DNA from: Rhodovarius crocodyli
GTDB lineage: Bacteria > Pseudomonadota > Alphaproteobacteria > Acetobacterales > Acetobacteraceae
Assembly (NCBI GenBank): GCA_945901085.1
Contig: CAMDJV010000008.1
Location: 47,564-111,563, forward strand
Direction: 5' to 3'
DNA length: 64,000 nt
Part shown: in pieces, positions 1 to 7,423 of the stretch
How the letters are laid out: every line of letters begins with the position of its first letter
Numbering within the stretch: position 1 is the stretch's first letter
Made by a program: the position numbers and the translations under genes
Notes under the pieces: generated by a model
What the model saw: the letters and a program-made list of their open reading frames with translations, nothing else
Database searches by the model: none
What the model was told of the DNA's origin: nothing

Positions 1-63
1 GGTGGATTTCCCCGCATTCGGGGCGCCGATGATGGCGATGAGGGCGCAGCGCGTATCTGTCAT
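1..63 (-). CDS. era: GTPase Era, N-terminal fragment (cut by window edge)
   Basis: Only the first 21 codons lie in the window. The minus-strand reading from the ATG at 63 gives a short lead followed by GAPNAGKST, the P-loop (G1) of Era, the GTPase that binds 16S rRNA and supports 30S assembly. Its position just downstream of rnc on the same strand is the usual alphaproteobacterial lepB-rnc-era order and supports the call. The remainder of the gene lies outside the window. Confidence 0.88.
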   Translation of the reverse strand, partial: MTDTRCALIAIIGAPNAGKST

Positions 64-183
64 GTCCGGCCCTTCTACGGCAAAGTGGCGGGGGGGGAAG
101 GGTTTTTCGTGGCAGGTCTTCGCCGGCGGCTTGGGATGGTGGGCTTTAGCGGGCTGGTGGAGAGCGAATAGCGAGGGAAGTAA

Positions 184-350
184 GATCGAGGGGCTTTGCC
201 CCTCGATCACCCCAGCAGGGTCGACATATATGTCGTCCAGTTTCCTGCACCTTCGATCAATTTATTGATACAAAAAACTATTCAAAGGTCCAGGAAAATC
301 ATTTTCCTGGTGGGAGAGCGCGAGAGGGCAAAGCCCTTTCGCTCTTTTTT
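184..350 (+). repeat. composite palindromic intergenic element, copy 1
   Basis: This element occupies most of the 317-base gap between rnc and era. It opens with the hairpin CGAGGGGCTTTGCCCCTCG, continues with a second palindrome (219-236), CACCTTCGAT and a short AT-rich core. It closes with CAGGAAAATCATTTTCCTG (291-309), a conserved TGGTGGGAG and a GAGCG...CGCTC hairpin with a GGGCAAAGCCC tip, followed by six T. The terminal hairpin plus T-run would work as a rho-independent terminator on the plus strand. The same plan recurs at 10341-10590 (inverted) and 17932-18176. Copy 1 carries the two inner palindromes in exchanged positions relative to the other copies. No protein-coding signal is seen. 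Confidence 0.8.
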
Positions 351-380
351 CCCCCGACATCAGGGTTTTTCCGCAGCCTG

Positions 381-1034
381 CTAGGTTCCTGCTAGCCAAT
401 TCTCGGCGGCGGCGGTTTCCGCCACGCGCTTGCTCTCGCCCATGCCCTCGGCCTCGCGGCCCAGGGCGCGCACCCGCACCACGAAGAGCGGCGCATGGGC
501 GGGGCCGGTGGTGGAGATGGCGGTGTATTCCGGCAGGCCGGCGGCGCGGCCGAGGGTCAATTCCTGCAACCGGGTTTTGGGGGACATGGGGGGGGCGGCG
601 GTGGCCTCCATCAGCCCGGCCCATTCGCGGCGGATGACGGCGCGGGCTGCCGGCAGGCCGCCATCGAGGAAGAGCGCGCCCAGAAGCGCCTCCAGCGCAT
701 CGGCCAGCACATTGGCGCGCTCGCGCAGGCCGCTGCGGTTTTCGGCCGGGGGGACGCGCACGGCTTGGGCCAGGCCCATGGCCTCGGCGATGGGGGCCAG
801 GGCCTCGCGCGCGACCAGAGCGGCAAGGCGCTTGCCCAGGTCGCCCTCACGCTCATCGGGGTAGCGCTCGCCCAGCCATTCGGCGATGCACAGGCCCAGC
901 ACCCGGTCGCCGAGGAATTCCAGCCGCTCATTGCTCGCCGTGCCGGTGGCGGCCGAGCGATGGGTCAGCGCCGTTTCCAGCAGCGCGGGGTTGGCGAATT
1001 CATGGCCCAGCCGTGCCGCGATGAGGGATGTCAT
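381..1034 (-). CDS. rnc: ribonuclease III
   Basis: A 217-residue endonuclease that cleaves double-stranded RNA in rRNA and mRNA processing. The signature NERLEFLGDRVL spans about residues 35-46 and contains the catalytic Asp43. The second acidic cluster ADALEALLGALF follows at 111-122 (Asp112, Glu115). The C-terminal part from about residue 152 reads as a double-stranded RNA-binding domain, starting SPKTRLQELT. Length is typical for the family. It sits between lepB (27 bases upstream) and era, and lepB, rnc and probably era share a transcript. The 317-base gap to era holds a repeat element with a terminator-like hairpin, which may loosen the usual rnc-era coupling. Confidence 0.95.
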   Translation of the reverse strand: MTSLIAARLGHEFANPALLETALTHRSAATGTASNERLEFLGDRVLGLCIAEWLGERYPDEREGDLGKRLAALVAREALAPIAEAMGLAQAVRVPPAENRSGLRERANVLADALEALLGALFLDGGLPAARAVIRREWAGLMEATAAPPMSPKTRLQELTLGRAAGLPEYTAISTTGPAHAPLFVVRVRALGREAEGMGESKRVAETAAAENWLAGT

Positions 1035-1061
1035 GGCTTATCCAATCGCGCGGCGCATGGG

Positions 1062-1808
1062 CTAGCGCACCGGGCTGAGCAGGCGGCTCCAGCGGATGGC
1101 GAAGGGCCAGTTCCACACCTGCCAGATCGGGCTGGAGCCATCGACCGAGAAGAAAATGAACTCGGCACGGCCGACAAGATTGTCGATCGGCACGAAACCC
1201 ACCGCCGATTGCACCCGGCTATCGAGGCTATTGTCGCGGTTGTCGCCCATGGCGAAGACATGGCCGGCGGGGACGAGGAAGACATCGGTATTGTCGAGCG
1301 GGCCGTCATCGCTCTGCTCGATGATGGGATGGGTGCGACCGCCGGGCAGGGTCTCGCGGAAGAGGCGCACCGTCAGCCGCGGGCCATCGCCCTCGGCGAT
1401 ATAGGGGCCCATGGATTCGCGCGCCACGGCGGCGCCATTGATGTGCAGCACGCCGCGGATGACCTGGATGCGGTCACCCGGCAGGCCGATGATGCGCTTG
1501 ATGTAATCCTGGCTGGTGTCACGCGGCAGCTTGAACACCGCCACATCGCCACGTGCGGGCGTTGCGCCCCAGAGGCGGCCGGCGAAGAGATTGGGCGAAA
1601 AAGGCATCGAATGGCGGGAATAGCCGTAGGAGTATTTCGACACGAAGAGGTAATCGCCCACCAGCAAGGTGGGGATCATCGAGCCGGAGGGAATGTTGAA
1701 GGGCTCGAAGGCGATTGTGCGGATGCCGATGGCGATCAGGCCAGCATAGATGATGGTGCGGATGCTCTCGCCCCAGCCGCCCTTTTTTCTGGTGATGGTC
1801 TGGCTCAT
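1062..1808 (-). CDS. lepB: signal peptidase I
   Basis: A 248-residue membrane-anchored serine protease that removes signal peptides from secreted proteins in the periplasm. A single N-terminal transmembrane segment covers about residues 17-34. The nucleophile motif SGSMIPTL puts the catalytic Ser at 43. The general base lies in YIKRIIGLPGD (Lys104). A later GDNRDNS box completes the S26 family pattern. The start follows MSQTITRKKG, a basic cytoplasmic lead consistent with an N-in anchor. It lies 74 bases downstream of acpS and directly upstream of rnc, the standard alphaproteobacterial arrangement. Confidence 0.95.
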   Translation of the reverse strand: MSQTITRKKGGWGESIRTIIYAGLIAIGIRTIAFEPFNIPSGSMIPTLLVGDYLFVSKYSYGYSRHSMPFSPNLFAGRLWGATPARGDVAVFKLPRDTSQDYIKRIIGLPGDRIQVIRGVLHINGAAVARESMGPYIAEGDGPRLTVRLFRETLPGGRTHPIIEQSDDGPLDNTDVFLVPAGHVFAMGDNRDNSLDSRVQSAVGFVPIDNLVGRAEFIFFSVDGSSPIWQVWNWPFAIRWSRLLSPVR

Positions 1809-1882
1809 GGGTGCGGCTTGTCCGGCAAGGGTGAATTCGGGCCTTAGAAGCGCATCGGCCCATGCAAAGTCAAGGAAGCGGG

Positions 1883-2290
1883 TTATGCGAGGGGCCTGGC
1901 GCTGATGATGACCATGGCCTGGGCATAGGGGAATTCATCGGTCATGGTCAGCGCCACCTCGGCCAGCATACCAGGCGGGGTGAGGGCGGCGAGGCGGGCG
2001 GCAGCACCGCCGGTCATCGCCATGGTGGGCTGGCCGGAGGAGAGGTTGATCACCCCCAGATCGCGCCAATAAACCCCGGCGCGGAAGCCGGTGCCCAGCG
2101 CCTTCGAGGCGGCCTCCTTGGCGGCGAAACGCTTGGCATAGGTGGCGACGCGGATTTTTTCGGTGCGGCGCTCAGCCTTGCGGCGCTCTTCTTCGGTGAA
2201 GACGCGCTCGAGGAAACGGGCGCCGTGGCGTTCTATCACGTCGGCTATGCGGCGGATGTCCACGACGTCGCTGCCTAGGCCTAGGATCAT
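1883..2290 (-). CDS. acpS: holo-[acyl-carrier-protein] synthase
   Basis: A 135-residue phosphopantetheinyl transferase that attaches 4'-phosphopantetheine from CoA to acyl carrier protein. The N-terminal [12 protein letters not shown] with Asp8 and the central [15 protein letters not shown] helix are the two magnesium- and CoA-binding signatures. Length matches AcpS enzymes. It is the first gene of the acpS-lepB-rnc-era run. The ATG at 2290 is preceded directly by ten C residues on the coding strand, so no ordinary Shine-Dalgarno sequence is present. No alternative start with a better site is evident, because the conserved motif begins at residue 4. Confidence 0.93.
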   Translation of the reverse strand: MILGLGSDVVDIRRIADVIERHGARFLERVFTEEERRKAERRTEKIRVATYAKRFAAKEAASKALGTGFRAGVYWRDLGVINLSSGQPTMAMTGGAAARLAALTPPGMLAEVALTMTDEFPYAQAMVIISARPLA

Positions 2291-2300
2291 GGGGGGGGGG
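2291..2300. other. ten-base G/C homopolymer abutting the acpS start
   Basis: Ten consecutive G on the plus strand (C on the acpS coding strand) touch the acpS ATG. The tract replaces the normal ribosome-binding region. Such tracts can change length by slippage, which here would alter spacing rather than reading frame. Confidence 0.7.
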
Positions 2301-2442
2301 CCTTGAGAGGGGCGCTGCCCCTCTCAAACTCTCCCCGCCAAAGGCCGGGAGGCCCTTGGAACCCAGGAGAAAATCCATGGCGGTCCAGGGGCGCCTCGCC
2401 CCTGGCGGGGAGGGTCCGGGAGGGGCAGCGCCCCTCCTGGGG
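2301..2442. repeat. large imperfect palindrome, REP-pair-like
   Basis: The left arm contains GAGGGGCGCTGCCCCTC and then CTCCCCGCCA. The right arm contains TGGCGGGGAGGGTC followed by the reverse complement of the left hairpin. The two arms pair imperfectly about a centre near 2371, and each also folds into its own hairpin. It fills the gap between acpS and the patatin gene, both transcribed leftwards. A REP/BIME-like intergenic element is the best reading. It differs in sequence from the composite family at 184-350. Confidence 0.65.
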
Positions 2443-2449
2443 CGGCACT

Positions 2450-3517
2450 TCAGAGATAGCGCTGAATATCAAGCGTGCTCTCCCGGCCGATTTGCGCCGA
2501 GGATTGGCTCAGAAAATGGTCGGCCGCCTCATGGCCATATTGCCGCAGCGTTTGCAGAAAATCCCAATCGCCGTTGAATTTGGTGCTGAGTTTGAAGGCG
2601 CGCATGCGCGGTTCATCCTCGATGCTGTGCAGGAAGAGGCGGCGGTAGCGTGGTTGTTCGAGGCGGCCGCCTTCGAGGAGCCTCTGCACGAAGTCGATCG
2701 CGCGCATTTCGCTCATGAGCGAGGCGTTGAAGCTGATCTCGTTCAGCCGGTTCATGATGTCGGAGACGGTGGTGGGAATCTCGGCCCGGTAAAGCGGGTT
2801 GAGCTGCACCAGGATGATGTCGGCGGCCGAGCGCTCGTGATAGAGCGGCCAGAGGGCGGGGTTGCCGAGATAGCCGCCATCCCAATAGGCCTCGCCATCG
2901 ATCTCGACCGCCTTGAAGACATTGGGCAGGCAGGCGGAGGCGAGCAGGGCATCGACGGTCAATTCCTCGCGGCGGAACACTTTGGGCTTGCCGGTGCGGA
3001 CATTGGTGGCGGAGATGAAGAGCCGCATGGCGTGTTTGTCGTCGCGCAGTTTTTTCAGGTCGAGCGAGTTTTGCAGCGCCCGGCGCAGCGGGTTGAACTC
3101 CATGGGGAAGGGGTTGAGCTGATAGGGCGAGGCCACTCGGGTGAGTGCCTCGAAGGCGTTCCAGGCCATGGAATAGCTGAGGTCATAGCCCCAGATCGCC
3201 TTTTCCAGCGGGCTGGCCTTCATCGGGCTCATGGCGAAGGTGGCGCCCAGGCTGCGCCAGAACCGCTCCATGCCATCGCGCGCGCCGGCGCGGCCGCCCT
3301 CGCTCAGGCCGAGGGCGAAGATGGCGGCGTTGATGGCGCCGGCCGAGGTGCCGGACATGCCGTCAAAATCCAGCCAATCTTCGTCCAGCAGCCGCTCCAG
3401 CACGCCCCAGGTGAAGGCGCCATGGGTGCCGCCACCCTGCAAGGCCAGGTTGATCTTGCGGGTGTCGCGGCTATGGGCGATGGGCGAGGGCAGGTTCTGG
3501 GGCGTGCTGTCCATCAT
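2450..3517 (-). CDS. patatin-like phospholipase, DUF3734 type
   Basis: A 355-residue predicted Ser/Asp lipid acyl hydrolase. The oxyanion loop GGGTHGAF is at residues 28-35, the nucleophile elbow GTSAG at 56-60 (Ser58), and the catalytic Asp in YWDGGYLGN near residue 215. The C-terminal part, with conserved MRAIDFVQRLLEGG and HSIEDEPRM-like segments, matches the DUF3734 extension of this subfamily. No signal peptide is seen, so it is probably cytoplasmic or membrane-peripheral. Its start overlaps the end of the upstream hydroxybutyrate dehydrogenase by four bases, indicating translational coupling. That pairing suggests a link to polyhydroxybutyrate or lipid turnover, but the substrate is not known. 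Confidence 0.88.
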   Translation of the reverse strand: MMDSTPQNLPSPIAHSRDTRKINLALQGGGTHGAFTWGVLERLLDEDWLDFDGMSGTSAGAINAAIFALGLSEGGRAGARDGMERFWRSLGATFAMSPMKASPLEKAIWGYDLSYSMAWNAFEALTRVASPYQLNPFPMEFNPLRRALQNSLDLKKLRDDKHAMRLFISATNVRTGKPKVFRREELTVDALLASACLPNVFKAVEIDGEAYWDGGYLGNPALWPLYHERSAADIILVQLNPLYRAEIPTTVSDIMNRLNEISFNASLMSEMRAIDFVQRLLEGGRLEQPRYRRLFLHSIEDEPRMRAFKLSTKFNGDWDFLQTLRQYGHEAADHFLSQSSAQIGRESTLDIQRYL

Positions 3518-4317
3518 GCCGCGAGCCAGCCGCCGTCAATCGACAGGGCTGCGCCATTCACCGAGCCCGAGCCGGGGCCGACCAGATACAGCGCCATGCG
3601 CGCCACATCCTCCACCTCGATCCAGCGCTTGGAGGGCTGCTTTTCCAGCAGGCGGTCACGCAGGGCGGATTCTTCGGAGATGCCGAATTTGGCGGCGAGC
3701 GGCGCCACCTGCGCCTCGGCCAGGGGGGTGCGGACGAAGCCGGGGCAGATCGCATTGCAGGTGATGGGCGACTGCGCCACTTCGAGGGCGATGGATTTGG
3801 TCATTCCCACCACGCCGTGCTTGGCGGCGACATAGGCCGATTTATAGGGGCTGGCGACGAGGCCATGGGCGCTGGCCACATTGATGATCCGCCCCCGGCC
3901 ACGGGCCAGCATGGCCGGCAGGGCGGCTTTGATGGCGTGGTAGTTGGAGGACATATTGATGGCGATGATGGCGTCCCACTTTTCCTCGGGGAAGTCCTGC
4001 ACCGGGGAGACGAATTGGATGCCGGCATTGTTCACCAGGATATCGAGCGAGCCGAGGGCGGCCTGAGCCTGGGCTACCATGGCGCGGATTTCGGCGGGTT
4101 TGGACATGTCGGCCGACGAGTAGGGGGCCTCTGTCACGCCCATCAGCGCGCCGATCTCGGCCCGGGCGGCGGCGATCTCCTCGGGCTTGCCGAAGCCGTT
4201 CAGCATCACCTTCGCGCCGGCCTGTGCGAAAATCCGGGCAATGCCCAGGCCAATGCCCGATGTGCTGCCGGTGACCAGGGCGCCCTGCCCTGCCAAAACC
4301 TTATCCGCTAAGCTCAT
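3514..4317 (-). CDS. bdhA: 3-hydroxybutyrate dehydrogenase (SDR family)
   Basis: A 267-residue short-chain dehydrogenase expected to oxidise D-3-hydroxybutyrate to acetoacetate with NAD, a step in poly-3-hydroxybutyrate use. The cofactor loop TGSTSGIG is at residues 16-23, NNAGIQF follows, and the catalytic Ser, Tyr and Lys lie in NVASAHG and SAYVAAKHG. CNAICPGFVRTPLAEAQ is characteristic of the bacterial hydroxybutyrate dehydrogenases rather than general SDRs. It is the first gene of a two-gene operon with the patatin-like protein. The upstream 200 bases are markedly richer in A+T than the genes around them. Confidence 0.87.
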   Translation of the reverse strand: MSLADKVLAGQGALVTGSTSGIGLGIARIFAQAGAKVMLNGFGKPEEIAAARAEIGALMGVTEAPYSSADMSKPAEIRAMVAQAQAALGSLDILVNNAGIQFVSPVQDFPEEKWDAIIAINMSSNYHAIKAALPAMLARGRGRIINVASAHGLVASPYKSAYVAAKHGVVGMTKSIALEVAQSPITCNAICPGFVRTPLAEAQVAPLAAKFGISEESALRDRLLEKQPSKRWIEVEDVARMALYLVGPGSGSVNGAALSIDGGWLAA

Positions 4318-4470
4318 GTTTTTGGTCTCAACCTTGGAAATTTTTGTTGCAACGCAATGTGACGTTACGAAATAGCACTAAACACGAAGGGCATCTATGA
4401 CAGATTTGCATCGCGCTGTCGCGTCATGATGCCGGCGCCATTCGGCGCGGGGTGCTTTTGCGGGCAAGCA

Positions 4471-4500
4471 ATAGCCTATTGTATTGCTTTGACAGGCTAT
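4471..4500. other. inverted repeat between bdhA and the racemase gene
   Basis: ATAGCCT (4471-4477) and AGGCTAT (4494-4500) are inverted with 16 bases between. It lies downstream of the leftward racemase gene and upstream of bdhA. There is no T-run, so it is a weak terminator candidate at best; an operator is also possible. The rest of 4318-4529 shows no gene. Confidence 0.35.
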
Positions 4501-4529
4501 AATCGGGAGAGAATGCTGATCCGGCCGCT

Positions 4530-5210
4530 TTACTCGGCGGCGAGGCGCAGGCCTGCCATCTCGCGCTCGGCCAGGACAGCCGCGATGGCTGCTGCCGCTG
4601 CCGCCTGGGCGGGTTCGATCACCGGCACGCCGGCCGCATCCTCGGCCGCCGCCCGGTGCCGGGCCATGCCGGCGCAGCCGAGGATCACCACGCCCGCACC
4701 TTGCGCCGCCAGGGCGCGGGCGGTGGCGCAGATTTTTGCCCGCGGTGCCACCGGGTCGGTCAGCATTTCCATATCGAGGTTCAGCGGTATCCAGCCGGCG
4801 AGGCGGGATTCCACGCCCAGAGCCTGAAAGCATTTATCCTGCCGGGGCCGCGAGAGATCGGTGAAGCCGATCATGCCGAAGCGATCCGCCCGGTTGAGCG
4901 CCGCGCTCACCGCCGAGCGGAGCATGCCAAAAACCGGCCGGCGGGTGACGCTGCGGGCGAGGTCGAGCCCCGGGTCACTGACGCAGCCAATGACATAGGC
5001 CGCCGCCTCCTCGGCCTCGATCACCCGCGCCAAGGGCTCGGCCACCGAAAACCAGTCGCGCCAATTGATGATGGCGGGCGGGCCATCGGGCAGGCGCACC
5101 ACATCGATGCGCGGCAGGCCGGGGGCGGCGTAATGCGCCACCGCCTCGGCCATGCCATCGGTGCAGGAGATGGAGGAATTGGGGTTGATGATGAGGATGC
5201 GTTCGACCAT
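4530..5210 (-). CDS. Asp/Glu/hydantoin racemase family protein
   Basis: A 226-residue protein of the cofactor-independent racemase fold. The start at 5210 gives MVERILIINPNSS, the typical first beta strand and substrate loop of hydantoin/Asp racemases. The two catalytic cysteines appear as IGCVSDPG (Cys76) and LGCAGMARHR (Cys179). An open frame continues upstream of 5210, but that extension is antisense to the DUF983 gene and lacks family similarity, so the internal ATG was chosen. Substrate is unknown; hydantoin, aspartate/glutamate or allantoin-type substrates are all possible. The gene diverges from the DUF983 gene at 5319. Confidence 0.82.
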   Translation of the reverse strand: MVERILIINPNSSISCTDGMAEAVAHYAAPGLPRIDVVRLPDGPPAIINWRDWFSVAEPLARVIEAEEAAAYVIGCVSDPGLDLARSVTRRPVFGMLRSAVSAALNRADRFGMIGFTDLSRPRQDKCFQALGVESRLAGWIPLNLDMEMLTDPVAPRAKICATARALAAQGAGVVILGCAGMARHRAAAEDAAGVPVIEPAQAAAAAAIAAVLAEREMAGLRLAAE

Positions 5211-5318
5211 GCGTCCAGCTTGCTGCTGCATCGCCTTGCACGCAAGGCGGTTTTGCTGGACAGTTTTGCTGGCGAGGCGTTGTATTGCTGCATCGCACAA
5301 AATTCGGAACGCCCTATT

Positions 5319-5783
5319 ATGACCGCTGAAGCGGCACCCGCCATGCCCCCCCTCGAAAGCTGGGAGCCACAACGCGCCGAGCCGCCGGCACCCTATCCGC
5401 GCCCGGCCTTCTGGCTGGCGCTGCGCCGGGGGGCGAGCAATCATTGCCCGGTCTGCGGCGAGGGGCGGGTGTTTCAGGGTTATTTGAAGCTCGTGCCGGA
5501 ATGTGAGGTGTGTCACACGCCACTGGGCAAGCTGCGGCCGGATGATGCGGCGCCGTATTTCGTGATTTTGCTGGCAGGCCATGTGCTCCTGCCGCCGGTG
5601 TTCTGGGTGGAGAAGCACTATATGCCGCCCATGTGGGTGCATATGGCGCTGTGGCTGCCGCTGTTTACCATCGCCTGCACGCTGTTGCTGCGGCCGGTGA
5701 AGGGGGCGGTGGTGGGGCTGCTGTGCCGGCTGGGTTTCACCGGCAATGAGCATATGCCCAATCTTTTTCCCGATAAGAGCTGA
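5319..5783 (+). CDS. DUF983 membrane protein with zinc-ribbon-like cysteines
   Basis: A 154-residue protein. After a Pro-rich lead it shows NHCPVCGEGRVFQGYLK and ECEVC, a paired CxxC arrangement typical of DUF983. Two hydrophobic segments follow: one near residues 80-100 (FVILLAGHVLLPPVF) and one near 108-128 (HMALWLPLFTIACTLLL). It is probably an inner-membrane protein; its function is not established. The ATG at 5319 was chosen because the family begins shortly before the cysteine motif. It precedes the UPF0262 gene by three bases and is probably cotranscribed with it. Confidence 0.8.
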   Translation: MTAEAAPAMPPLESWEPQRAEPPAPYPRPAFWLALRRGASNHCPVCGEGRVFQGYLKLVPECEVCHTPLGKLRPDDAAPYFVILLAGHVLLPPVFWVEKHYMPPMWVHMALWLPLFTIACTLLLRPVKGAVVGLLCRLGFTGNEHMPNLFPDKS

Positions 5784-5786
5784 ACC

Positions 5787-6260
5787 TTGCCCAATCGCCG
5801 CCTAATCCATTTGGAATTGCCCGAGGCGCCGCCGCCGCAAAGCGCCTATGCGGAGGCGGATCGGCGCCAGGCGGTGGCTGATATTCTGAAGGAAAACCGC
5901 TTTGACCCCGCGGATCTGGGCGAGGGGCCGTTTTCGCTGGTGCTGACGCTGCGCGAGGGGCGGCTGGCCTTTGATATTCGTGACGCCGAGGGGCGGCAGC
6001 CGCTGCGCGCCATCATCCTGGCGCTGGGGCCGTTCCGGCGGCTGATCAAGGATTACATCATGGTGGTGGAAAGCCATGAGCTGGCGGTGGTCTCGGGCGA
6101 TGGCGAGGCGCGGATTCAGGCGATCGATATGGGGCGGCGGGGGCTGCATAATGAAGGCGCGGAATTGCTGATCAGCCGGCTTGAGGGCCGGGTGGGGTTG
6201 GATCATGAGACGGCGCGGCGGCTTTTCACCCTGATATGCGCGTTGCATCAGCGGATTTGA
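5787..6260 (+). CDS. UPF0262 family protein
   Basis: A 157-residue protein of a family largely restricted to Alphaproteobacteria. The diagnostic C-terminal stretch includes MGRRGLHNEGAELL and TARRLFTLICALH. No membrane segment or signal peptide is seen. Translation probably starts at the TTG at 5787, because the N-terminal HLELPE region is conserved in the family and no ATG precedes it in frame. The gap to the DUF983 stop is only three bases, which suggests coupling. Its molecular role is unknown. Confidence 0.85.
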   Translation: MPNRRLIHLELPEAPPPQSAYAEADRRQAVADILKENRFDPADLGEGPFSLVLTLREGRLAFDIRDAEGRQPLRAIILALGPFRRLIKDYIMVVESHELAVVSGDGEARIQAIDMGRRGLHNEGAELLISRLEGRVGLDHETARRLFTLICALHQRI

Positions 6261-6340
6261 GGGGCCCTGCCCTTGCCTGCGGAAACCCATTATAGCGCGG
6301 CGCGGGGGCGGGCGACGCCCGCAGTGAGCAGGGCATCGGC

Positions 6341-7423
6341 ATGAAGATCAATGGTCAAAACTATCGCAGCGTCTGGCTCGATGCCGATGGCTGGAGCGTG
6401 CGGATTCTGGACCAGACCATGCTGCCCTGGCGCGTCGAGCAGCTTTGCCTGCAAACGGCTGAGCAGGCCGCCCATGCCATTGCCTCCATGCAGGTGCGCG
6501 GGGCGCCGCTGATTGGCGCGGTGGCGGCTTATGGCCTGGCGCTGGCCATGCGCAGCGCGCCGGGGGATTTGCAGGCGATAGCGGCGATGCTGGGCGAGAC
6601 CCGGCCGACGGCGATCAATCTGCGCTGGGCGCTGGAGCGGATGGTGGCGGTGCTGGGGAATGTGCCGCCGGCTGAGCGGGCGGCGGTGGCCTATGCCGAG
6701 GCGGCGGCGATTGCCGATGATGATGCCGAGACCTGCCGGCTGATCGGCCAGCATGGCCTGCCGCTGCTGGCCGAGATTGCCGCAGCGAAGAGGCGGGTGA
6801 ATGTGCTGACCCATTGCAATGCCGGCTGGCTGGCGACGGTGGATTTCGGCACGGCGCTCAGCCCGATCTACCAGGCCTTTGATGCCGGGCTGGATGTGCA
6901 TGTCTGGGTGGATGAGACGCGGCCGCGCAACCAGGGCGCCGCCCTGACCGCCTTTGAACTGGGAGCGCATGGCGTGCCGCATACCGTGGTTGCGGATAAT
7001 GCCGGCGGGCATTTGATGCAGCATGGGCTGGTGGATATTTGCATTGTCGGCACCGATCGGGTGACGCGGCAGGGCGATGTGGCGAATAAGATCGGCACCT
7101 ATCTCAAGGCGCTGGCGGCGCGCGACAATGGCGTGCCGTTCTGGGTGGCGCTGCCGCATTCCACGCTGGATGTGGCGGTGGTGGATGGGGTGAGGGAGAT
7201 TCCCATCGAGGAGCGTTCGCCCGCCGAGGTGACCCATTTGAGCGGGCCGGATGAGGCGGGGGTGCTGCGGCGCATTCAGGTGAGCGCGCCGGGCAGTGCG
7301 GCGGCCAATCCGGCCTTTGATGTGACGCCGGCGCGGCTGGTGAGCGGGCTCATCACCGAGCGCGGGCGCTGCGCTGCCTCGGTGGCGGGGCTGGCCGGGC
7401 TTTATCCGGAAAAATTCACCTGA
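6341..7423 (+). CDS. mtnA: S-methyl-5-thioribose-1-phosphate isomerase
   Basis: A 360-residue methionine-salvage enzyme converting methylthioribose-1-phosphate to methylthioribulose-1-phosphate. MQVRGAPLIGAVAAYGLAL is the sugar-phosphate site. LTHCNAGWLA contains the catalytic Cys159, and VGTDRVTRQGDVANKIGTY contains the catalytic Asp239, matching the spacing of characterised MtnA proteins. Length is normal. None of the other methionine-salvage genes is adjacent. Its 3' end overlaps the convergent hldD-like gene by eight bases. Confidence 0.94.
   Translation: MKINGQNYRSVWLDADGWSVRILDQTMLPWRVEQLCLQTAEQAAHAIASMQVRGAPLIGAVAAYGLALAMRSAPGDLQAIAAMLGETRPTAINLRWALERMVAVLGNVPPAERAAVAYAEAAAIADDDAETCRLIGQHGLPLLAEIAAAKRRVNVLTHCNAGWLATVDFGTALSPIYQAFDAGLDVHVWVDETRPRNQGAALTAFELGAHGVPHTVVADNAGGHLMQHGLVDICIVGTDRVTRQGDVANKIGTYLKALAARDNGVPFWVALPHSTLDVAVVDGVREIPIEERSPAEVTHLSGPDEAGVLRRIQVSAPGSAAANPAFDVTPARLVSGLITERGRCAASVAGLAGLYPEKFT

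Noticed and set aside
184..350. Small protein encoded in the repeat element
   Set aside because: Short frames exist in several copies but they are shifted by core length differences and lack ribosome sites; the conserved feature is the pairing, not a protein.
2303..3835. Long plus-strand frame across acpS spacer and the patatin/bdhA genes
   Set aside because: It is antisense to two well-recognised genes; its residue composition is what high-GC shadow frames give.
4489..4503. TTGACA followed by TATAAT, resembling a sigma-70 promoter
   Set aside because: The two boxes are only three bases apart instead of about 17, and no plus-strand gene follows before 5319. Both lie in or next to an inverted repeat.
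5211..5753. N-terminal extension of the racemase gene
   Set aside because: The extension is antisense to the DUF983 gene and has no family similarity; the ATG at 5210 matches the racemase N-terminus.
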